Shown here: piece by piece, positions 55,415-64,000 of the stretch
How positions within the stretch are numbered: the stretch's first letter is position 1
Layout: each line of letters opens with the position of its first letter
DNA from: Phlyctochytrium arcticum
Lineage: Eukaryota; Chytridiomycota; Chytridiomycetes; Chytridiales; Chytridiaceae
Length of the DNA: 64,000 nucleotides
NCBI GenBank assembly: GCA_025602905.1
Contig: JAHLKI010000001.1
Coordinates: 1,550,001 to 1,614,000, forward strand
Direction of reading: 5' to 3'
Program-made: the position numbers and the translations under genes
The notes under the pieces: generated by a model
Told to the model about the DNA's origin: nothing
Seen by the model: the letters and a program-made list of their open reading frames with translations, nothing else
The model's database searches: none

Positions 55415-57051
55415 CTATTTGGGTAAAGAGTCCACGTCTACAATGGTGTGAATGGAAGTGGTGGAGGCGAGCGGGTTGTTGGTTGATGATGATGGGGGTG
55501 AGGAAGTGGGGGCAGAAGCAGACGTACTTGGATGTGGAGAAGTGGTGGTGGATGGGGTGCAATCCAGGGCTTGATGTTGTTGTTGGGGGATGGGAGATGG
55601 ATCTTCCCGTCCAATCAAGGTTGTAATATGGTTGAGTTCGACGCTGTCTTCTCTTGGTATGGAAGAAGGTTGTTGTTGGTTTGGAGTAGGTGGAGTATCG
55701 CGGTTATTGCGGCGGTCCAGGATGTTTCGGAATAGGCCTGATCGGGCCAAAGGGGATGGACCGCGTGGGCCTTGGCGGGTGGTGGTTGAAGACGGCAGAT
55801 TGGGATGTCGGGTGGGGAGGAAACGCTGATGCCATAGTGGAGAAGCTACGGGTCCGCCCGTCGCGACGACTCTGACCCCATCTGCGCCCGGTGTCGTTTT
55901 GCCAATTAGATCTGTGCGGCATAGAGGGCAGACTCCAGCGACTTCAGTCAACCACCGATCGACACATTCGGCGTGGAAGCAGTGCTCACAGGGGATAAGC
56001 TGCCTGACTTGCGTGTCGGGTTGAAACGCGTCAAGACAGATGCTACACTCTGTGTTTTCAGAGCCTTGGACCTGTTGCCATTGGCATGTTGGGTGATTTG
56101 CCAATTGTGCGACGGGGAGTGTCAGGGAAGGAGGGGGGACAGGGGGGTCAGCCACCATGAAGCTGCTCACTGCACGGCGTCGCATAAAGATGAGGACGGG
56201 AATGGATAGCGCAGTGAATAAGCCCACGGAGACGAGGGCAAATTTCCATAGAGGTGGGTTGAAGCCTTGCTGGCCGCGACGAAGACCGATTTGGACCATG
56301 ATGGAGACGTTTCCAGCTGGAATGGGGGCAGGGAAATTAGGAGGAAACGGCTGGCCGACATACAGGACGACGCCGGATTGGGGTTCATAGGAGAAATTGC
56401 TGGGGGGTTGGGTGGACGCCAAAACCTTTTCCAAATAGATGCCGAGGGACAATTCCATGTAATGGGTAGGAATCTGTGCATCGGCCGGCCAGGATGCCTT
56501 GACACCGGTAATCAAGGCTGGATCGCTTCCACTACCGTATAAGATCATGCCTTTTCCGCGATTAGCCAAGAGATGACGGGCGGTGTTTGTTATACGTTCT
56601 GCGAGGGTGCAGGGGGAATTGGATACAGTGGCATTGATCATGCCCACAAATGTCATGCCGAGGGAAGCGTTGGCCATCAATGTGGGGGGTGGTCCGCAAC
56701 CATCACCATAATGAACCAGAGAGCCCTGTAGATGCGTGCACGTTTAGCCATTATTTCTTTGATTACATGCTTCATAAAACGCACCTCGCTTTTATCGTCT
56801 GGTGGGGGCATGCCTGCAAAGGGAACGATATCTCCGCGGGCAGATGGGGCATTCGAAAACGTTCCAGTCACGATAGGGCTTTTCTGATTATTGGTCCCAG
56901 GAACTTTGTATGTTGATTCGACGGCACCGTTGAGAACGAGTCCGTAGCCGTATTCGATGGATGCATCCAGGAACTGGGCCTGTACCGACGAGACGAGTGA
57001 TACCAGGAGCAGACCGATGGGGAACCCGCCCGCGCTGCTGCCAATCATCAT
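55415..57051 (-). CDS. PA-TM-RING E3 ubiquitin ligase, 525 aa
   Basis: Two exons, 56785-57051 and 55415-56725, with a 59-nt phase-0 intron. A signal peptide (FPIGLLLVSLVSSVQAQ) leads into a luminal domain of PA type (GSLVHYGDGCGPPP, NRGKGMILYGSGSDP). One transmembrane helix (FALVSVGLFTALSIPVLIFM, ~251-270) and a RING-H2 finger (CSICLDAF...PCEHCFHAECVDRW...CPLC, ~316-358) follow. A Pro/Ser/Thr-rich tail completes it. This is the layout of GRAIL/RNF13 ligases, which ubiquitinate membrane cargo in the endosomal system. The ligand or substrate cannot be told. Confidence 0.9.
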
Positions 57052-58912
57052 TTCTTGGTCCGTTTGCCTGTCCTGCCCGCAGGTCTGGATTCTTCGTCCT
57101 CCAACTGCGAGACTGCTTTAGCCGACACCTGCACCAATAAAAACTCTGGTGATAGCCTCGTCGTCTCGTCTATAGCCGGTGCTCTCCCTCTTCCAAGAGT
57201 GTCTTCCAATGTTGAAGTGCGCAGATTAACGCAGCAAATTTGTCGGAGTCGGCAAGCAGTTTTCCTGGAATCCTGGCGACGTTCTCTCCAGAAGCTCAAT
57301 GGAAGCTCATGAGGTGACGGCACGGAGCCTGAGGGTAGGGTTCCGCCACACGTGTTTCTTCCGCTTCAGCTTTTGCGGCCATTCTGGGGCTGTTTCTCAG
57401 CGGTGGCGATCTTTGAGCATTTCTAATGGATAATCTATCCCAGGTTTTTACCTGCTGCAGATGCTATACCCATGGTGCCCGAGGATATCTATGTGTGTGT
57501 GGATGGAAGGAGTGGCAAGCAGACGAGGACGTACATGGCGAGAACTTGGGGGCAAGGCCATTGACCGCTCGAACGAGTACACAACTAACATCTACCAGAA
57601 TCATACACACAGACTTGCATGCAGGCCATTGGGAGCTTTCGAGCAGCGCAACGGCGTCTCACGTTTCACCTCAAGAGTCAAGAACTCGCTTCCAACTTTC
57701 CACTGAAGCCGTCCTGATGTCGTGTGTCGTGTTCTTGTGTTTTTCGCAAGTCGCGTGATTTGATGGAACATTTGTCCACAATGTCAATTGTCACAGAGGT
57801 CCAAACACGGCTCACGTTCGGCAAACGGAGAATCATATCTGCGGCCACAGATACACCCAGGGTAAACGCAAAAGGTTGAACGAGTGTATAGATCTCTGCG
57901 CGAGCGGTCTCCTGTACTCACCCGCAGTCTGGATCTCACCCGCAAGCACAGATCCAGTGTGCTGACAAAAGTGATTCTCTGATGATTCTCGAGTTTATCG
58001 TTGACTAGCTCTGCCAACTCTGGACAGACGCATATACATCCCAACCCAACTCGGCACACCATCTGCTGGTTGTGAAGATGCCACAGAATGCCTGCAGTTC
58101 TGTGAGATGAGACGAGTCACAATGAATGTGTAGAATGTTTTTTCTTGAATTGAATTGATAAGAAGAACTGCATTTTGTTGAATGAGCGGGGGTGTGTGGA
58201 TAACCACCGTCCCATGAACAGTGTGGATTCGCAGTTTCCAGAGTCCGGATGAGCTGGAAGAACCTAGTAGCTCCGGGGTTGTGCCCGTCCACCGCACCTC
58301 TCCAGTAGATCCTAGAGCAAAAGACTTGGTAGATCTACAGTTATACGTGTAGAGCACGATCTCAAGCAACTCTTGGAGTAAGACCCGAGATGGATCTACG
58401 AGTCAATGTATCAAGTCCTAATACGCAGTACTATATAACTCGAGTAGATCCATAGACCGCTCAGACCCACCAGAAAGAAAGTTGGTGTATAAGAAATGCA
58501 GCCACAACGTGCGGGGCACGCGTCTGCACAACGTTTTTATCGCCGTCTTTCCCTTGGTTTTTGGGTTCAATCACTTTTTTATCAATCACTCGGAGGTCGT
58601 GTGTCGGTCGTTCGGGGTCGTTTATTTTTTAGTACGAGCAGATCTACGCGAGTACATAAGGGCGGAAGTCGTCGTCGGGAACTCTGAATTAGCAACGGGC
58701 GTCCAGAGACTCCGAGCAATTACAAGAACTCCAACTCACGCGACTGGGCCGGGCGAATCTCCGACGATTTTTTTTTCTCAGCCGACCTCTCTACAAACCC
58801 CAACCTCCCTTTTGGCCAACGATCTACTCACGACAACCAAGGGACTTGAAAACAACGAGACCAGAACAAGCATCAAGAGCATTAAAGCATAAGAAGGAGA
58901 GTGGTATTTGAC
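57052..58912. other. long intergenic between divergent RING and GATA genes
   Basis: About 1.86 kb with no supported gene. Several 60-130 codon frames overlap on both strands without domains. The last 450 bp likely include the GATA gene's promoter and leader. Confidence 0.45.
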
Positions 58913-61779
58913 ATGCCGCCCTTACTGCTCAGCGTCAAGGGCCTCCAGCAAAGCAGCCATTTCTCGCCCTTTGCCGACCTCGATTCCGGCGACGACCTTG
59001 CCCACGCCTGGAAAACTTGCACAAAGGTAAGGCCATCACCACTTAAACTCAGGCCCTGTTGAATTATTAGGCCTCCGGGTTTGGGGTTCTAGCACGCTCA
59101 GGTGTTTTGTTGCTGTTCATCGAAAAACTATGGCTATGTTTCGTTGGGGGGGAGGGTCACCAGCACTTCTTTTTTTTCCTTTCAAATCTAGTAACTAGTA
59201 CTAATCTATATACGCTTTCCCATCCACACAGGTCAGAGACACGCTCGAAAACGGAAACCGTCTCGAAAATCTCTCCTGGCGACTCTGGCACCTCCATCAA
59301 TCCCTCTGCCAGTCCCGCTGCCCACTCAACCCGCCCAAACGCTTTCGCCACATTTCCAAAAAGGCCACTCGCAAACTCGACGAAGCGGATGCTCGACAGC
59401 CCGACTTTAGACAGCTCAGAACTCAGCAACAACGGCATCGGCAACTTGAGCAGGAACAGCAGCAAGAACTTTGGGAGACTGGACAACGGGATCAGCAACA
59501 ACGGGATCAGGAACAAGAGCAACGACAAAAGGACGAGGAAGAGTTAGATTACCAGAAGCAGCAACAGGCTTTTCACCAGGATCAGGATCAGGAACAACTA
59601 CCGCAACCAGAAGCCTTTATCTCAGATCCCAACGTGCAATCCTCTTCTGCAGAAACATCACCCATGCTCCTATCCCATCCACTCACAGGAGGAGGAACCT
59701 CTGAACCGTATCAACTCAACAACATGTACTCGTCCCCAACTCTGACACTCCCCGACATGATGCCCATGAGCGAGCCAGAATTTGGACGAGACCCCGGATT
59801 CAATGATGTGATGCTCGTCTCCCCGCCCTCCTCGGTCCTCACCGAAGCAGATTTCGCCGAACTCAGCATGACCATGGACGGCATGGACTTTCACCCCTCC
59901 CAATCCATCTACATGTACAACAACCCCCCCGCAACCACGCTTCTCCACCCGTCCAATCTGATTCCCTCCAATCCATCCAGCTCGGCCATCCAATTTGGTG
60001 CCGGAGTAAAACCCTCGCAGAACCCGACTTTCGGCGCTCATTCGAGTTATGGGACCGGCGGGACGGGCGGATACTCGGAATTGCTGCTGGATGATTATAT
60101 TAGGGACTCGGCGGCGGGGTGGCAGGCTTCGATTGGGGGTGGTGCGCTCTGGCAGGAACCCGAGAATGGATCTTTGAGTCGGAGTTTGGGACTTGTGCCT
60201 GGTGGACGGATGGCTGCTACTGGGTATCAACAGCAACCTCGTCAGTTCCAGCAACACCACCACCACTCCTCACAACAACAACAACCGTCAAGACCACCCG
60301 TACAAACTACCACCAACCAATCCATTGCCATCCCAAGCATACCAACCAACAACCCCCATCAGCGCACCCCCTACCCCACCACCAACACCAATAACAACCA
60401 ACAACAACAACGCTCAACGGTACCTTACCCCCAAACCAACAACCCCTGGATCACGGCCGCCGACACGTACGTTCTCTACGATGGCCCCATGGGAGTCTTA
60501 CCCGCTACAGCCTCCTTGGCATCCATTGCTCCTTTGACCCGGTCTATCACTACCGTTCCCAACAACCCCCAACAACAACAACAACAACCTGTAACAAACT
60601 CACATTTGAGACATCATCCCGTCTTGGTACCCGCATTGTACGGGTCATCCTCGTCATCCTCTCCTGTCCCCTCTGTTGTGTCAGATACTTATTTGCCAGT
60701 TGCGTCTTCTAGTAGCCCTTACTCTGCACCCCACACCCACCAACAGCAACAACAACAACACCAACACCATTCATCACAAAAACCTGACACATCTTCTACA
60801 TCCCAGCAACAAAGTCCCATATTGCATTCTCCAGTAGTGTTGTCACCCCCACCGGTATCCTCCTTCTCTCCATCTGCAACACAGGCCTACCCTCCCCTCC
60901 AACAACAACAACAACAACCCCTCTACAGTTCCTACACATCTATCCCACACTCCCCAGCCGTCGCACTTCCATCCTCCACCCCCCAACTTACCCACCGCCC
61001 ATCCACACGTCCAACCCCAACTCCAACCCCCCGCCCCCGCACCATCCCAAGCGCCGGAAACAGCGACGGAAAACTCTCCTGCGAAAACTGTTCAGTGACA
61101 TCCACACCCCTCTGGCGCCGCTCCTCCACTGACCAACTCTTATGCAACGCCTGCGGCCTCTACTTAAAACTCCACGCCACCCATCGCCCCAAAAACCTCA
61201 AATCCAACAGTGCTCGTACGTCCACTGGTACGAATGAAGCCGTTGACCCACCCGCCACCTGTTTCAACTGCTCGACGCAGAATACACCCCTCTGGCGCCG
61301 CGACGAGGCCGGGAATAATTTGTGTAATGCCTGTGGGTTATAGTAAGTCCTCCTCCTCCTCCCCCTTTTTATCTTTTCATCAACCATTCTAACTGTGTTT
61401 TGATTTTAGTTTGAAACTCCACGGCTCAATGCGTCCCCTATCCATGAAAACCGACGTGATCCGAAAACGACAACGGTACGATACAGGTAATACCCATACC
61501 CCACTCTCTATCCGGACACCCAAGAAACGATCCAACCATAAACCGGATCATATCAAAATGGAAGAATGGGGGTATCATCATCAACAACAACAGCTGAACC
61601 CGTTTGAGGGGTTGACGTTGCCGGAAGGGATTACGCAGGGGCCGGCCATGTTGCAACTTATTCAGTCTGCTGTGGCGGCTGCACAGCTCTCTCAACAACA
61701 GCAATCACAACATCAGGGAGGAGATATGTCTTCACCGACACTTGTTCCTTCACCACCACCTTCTTCTTCTTCTTCGTAG
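58913..61779 (+). CDS. two-finger GATA transcription factor, 864 aa
   Basis: Three exons: 58913-59026, 59232-61342 and 61410-61779, with introns of 205 and 67 nt. The N-terminus (FADLDSGDDLAHAWKTCTK| then NGNRLENLSWRLWHLHQS) matches the AreA/GATA N-terminal motif of fungal nitrogen regulators. The middle is Gln/Pro/Ser-rich. Two GATA fingers follow: CENCSVTSTPLWRR...CNACG (~655-679) and CFNCSTQNTPLWRR...CNACG (~714-738), the second interrupted by an intron inside GLY|LKLHG. The linker between fingers lacks the Cys c4 cluster of iron-sensing SreA/Fep1 factors, so a nitrogen or developmental regulator is more likely. DNA target GATA is from family knowledge. Confidence 0.92.
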
Positions 61780-61909
61780 TCATATATTCTTTTGCAAAGC
61801 AGTCTAGTATTTTACATACAATTCCAATGTATTTACACACATACCCTACAAATCAAACTATAAACATGAATCTGAAAATGCAATCGTCCTACCGACATAA
61901 AAAAAAGTC

Positions 61910-63626
61910 TCAAGACATAACCCGCGTCATGGGTGCATAACTCTCACTCCGTAACCGCTTATACCCTTCCTCATGCACCGTTTTCGCTTGTGGGGCCGTG
62001 GTATCCCATATCCTCGGATCGGGTCCCAGGGCAAACACGACATCTCCCAGGAGTTTACAACTCCCATTGGCACGAGCCCATCCTGTTCCCATGGGCCAAA
62101 ACGGCTCGACTAATGCATCGCCTACCAGGGATATCAGTAAATGTTTTGGGACTGAGTTGTTGTAAGTGTCTGATAGGAGTTGACTGGCTTCAGTCGCCAT
62201 AGTCTTTCCCGTAAAATCAAAAATGGCGACATCATCCCGGGTGGTTCCGTCCCGTCCCTTCATTTGTAAGAACGGGGCAGAAGGGTCAATCCCCACATGG
62301 TCGGCCACCCGTCTCGCAAACTCGCGGAGTTTATCTCGGTCCACATTATCTTTCTGGACAAGAGCCACAGGGTCGGCCCTGTCTTCCCGCACAACACCCT
62401 GGGAGAGCAATGTCTGTCGTTTGGGCGTCATGACCAGGTACTGGGATTCATCCGTATGATAATTGGCAAAATTTTCCAGCTCCAGGCCGGCCGCTTTGAG
62501 TTTATTGAAGAAGGGGACGTTGAGGTAGGAGACTAGACCGCCCTGCATGGATTCAGAGTGGGCGGGAGGGGGCGCTGATGTGGGTGCGAAATTGGCGGTG
62601 ATGCCGGTTGCACAGCCGGCGCGGAATTCGGTCCGTGAGAAATTGAAGTGGGTGGGTAGGGGGGATTTTTCGCCGGTTGCTAGAATGAGAATGTTGAAGG
62701 AGGGGGAGGGGAGGTGAGGTAAGGTTGTTGTTGTTGGGGAGAAGATGGGCGTCCAGAAGGGAGTCGTTGGGTCAGATTTGATATCCGTCATTTCCACGCC
62801 TGGAAAAACTGTAACGTATAATATGTTAAGACATGTATACGCGCGGTTCGAGTCAAACCAACAGAAAAGCACGTACTCTCAACTCCCAGAATCAACGCCA
62901 TCTTGCACAGGACAATCTGCATGCGTCGAATCGCAACCACATCCCGATCCTGTAACGAAAACCGGCGGTATAAGTCCCGCGCTCCAAATTCTTTGACCAG
63001 TTCATCCATATCCTCAGCATGGATCCGCATCACGTTGGCCCGGGAGAAGGACTCGCGTTTTTCGAGGACGGTGATGCGGGGGAGGCGGTAGAAGGCTAGT
63101 TCGATGGCGGCACGGAGACCCGCGGGACCTGCCCCTGAGATGAGGGCGTGTCGGGATGGTGAAGAAGGGGAAGAGGGTGCAGAGGTATATCGGGCATCGG
63201 CGAACCGGGCTTCCATCTTGGTGTAGAAGTCTTTGAGGTGGTGCGTAGCATGAAACGTGTGTTTCCGCATGAGCGTGTAGGCTGCGTACGGGGTCGTGGT
63301 CGTGATAACCGGTTGCTTTATCGTTGTCCCCGTGGCATCATCTCCCAACCCCCGCTCAACCTGTTCCATTTCCAGATCCAAACACATTTGTTTCCAATTC
63401 TACACCCATCAAACATCAGCAGAAACTCCGGTCCTCAAGAGTACAAACTAAGACTGACCGAAAACGCATTCAGGATATCCACCAAATCATCTGCCTCCAA
63501 AAACTTTCGGACGGTCGCAAAGAGTGTGCCGGGGCCACCACCCGACACGGGTGATGCCGATCCGGATGTGGAGCTGGGAAGGTGCGCCGGGTGCGGGAGG
63601 AGGAGGGAGAGGTTTGGGTCGGCCAT
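61910..63626 (-). CDS. stand-alone MICAL-type flavin monooxygenase, 529 aa
   Basis: Three exons: 63459-63626, 62877-63399 and 61910-62808, with introns of 59 and 68 nt. It carries the MICAL flavoprotein signature. A helical start (LFATVRKFLEADDLVDILNA) leads to the FAD-binding GAGPAG at residues 145-150 within HALISGAGPAGLRAAIELA. QYLVMTPKRQTLLSQGVV, then AIFDFTGKTMATEAS and LVGDALVEPFWPMGTGWAR follow. Animal MICALs use NADPH and O2 to oxidise actin methionines and disassemble filaments. Here the protein ends about 70 residues past the GD motif, so calponin-homology and LIM domains are absent. The start is the ATG of MADPNLSLLL. Confidence 0.88.
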
Positions 63627-64000
63627 TTTCTTGTGGGGTGTTTTGCTGGCCTGAATATACTCCTCTTTTTTGCTTGTGGTTTGAACGATGAATGCCGTGG
63701 GATCTTGCCAAGAAATCTGTGCTGTCATCCAACATCGATTCCACAGATTCCACAAACTATCTCGTCACGTGAATTCACAAATCTGTCGGCCTCTGTCGGA
63801 GATTTCGCAACGACTTTTGACAATGATGGCAAGATGGCTACTAGTACTATGGCCAAGTAGTATATGCCAACCCAGAGTCCCCTGCAGGCTGTTAAGCGAG
63901 CGATACAGGTAGTAAGAGTGGGGGTATGATAGTAAAAGTTGCCACTTTTCTGTTCTTCCCTCCAATCACAGACGACCATTTTACATATCCTCCTACTGTA
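63627..64000. other. window edge, no supported gene
   Basis: Upstream region of the MICAL-type gene. CACAGATTCCACAAAC-like words appear, but nothing is annotated. Confidence 0.4.

Noticed and set aside
57048..57323. 91-codon ORF upstream of the RING ligase
   Set aside because: It lies in the likely 5' leader, has a matching open frame on the other strand, and shows no domain.

Overview
This is nuclear DNA of a zoosporic (flagellated), early-diverging fungus, probably a chytrid. Genes are split by short GT-AG introns, mostly 48-90 nt. tRNA genes are scattered, and the repertoire is fungal: a GATA factor with an AreA-type N-terminus, a Gcr1-type DNA-binding domain, PX-PH phospholipase D and an alpha-arrestin. 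A 16-exon gene resembles CEP83, a basal-body transition-fibre protein expected only in lineages with cilia. The species cannot be named from the sequence. Exon structures below were built by hand from splice signals and frame continuity.

Layout. 0-6 kb: a small orphan ORF between 15-bp direct repeats, a 64-bp perfect palindrome, a Gcr1-type domain gene, tRNA-Arg and a trypsin-like protease gene. 6.9-15 kb: tRNA-Gln, a Ser/Thr/Pro-rich membrane protein, tRNA-Ser, a 1,191-residue Gln-rich protein and tRNA-Ile. 15-20 kb is repeat-rich: a Cys-rich basic ORF, ~85-bp tandem repeats around TTATCGATAA, a divergent SKP1, a 170-bp tandem duplication and an orphan gene. 20-25 kb: phospholipase D, with a hairpin-rich intron. 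25.8-30.4 kb: an AP2-domain gene with duplicated pieces, then a broken MULE transposase. 30.9-35.6 kb: alpha-arrestin and a UIM/UBZ protein. 36-41 kb: tRNA-Glu, the CEP83-like gene, a small mitochondrial protein and an orphan gene. 41-47.3 kb: a 1,908-residue protein with a long charged helix. 47.5-52.7 kb: tRNA-Glu, a degenerate Fanzor fragment and a complete 5-exon Fanzor1-type RNA-guided nuclease gene whose 5' flank is a minisatellite. 55-63.6 kb: a PA-TM-RING E3 ligase, a two-finger GATA factor and a stand-alone MICAL-type flavin monooxygenase.

Themes. Ubiquitin biology recurs (SKP1, PPxY arrestin, UIM/UBZ protein, RING E3), but these genes are unlinked in layout and no operon-like logic is implied. 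Mobile DNA is the other theme: the Fanzor with its degenerate copy, the MULE, and a 27-nt block lying at exactly the same distance 3' of two different tRNA genes. The Fanzor1 locus and the tRNA-anchored block are the most interesting items.
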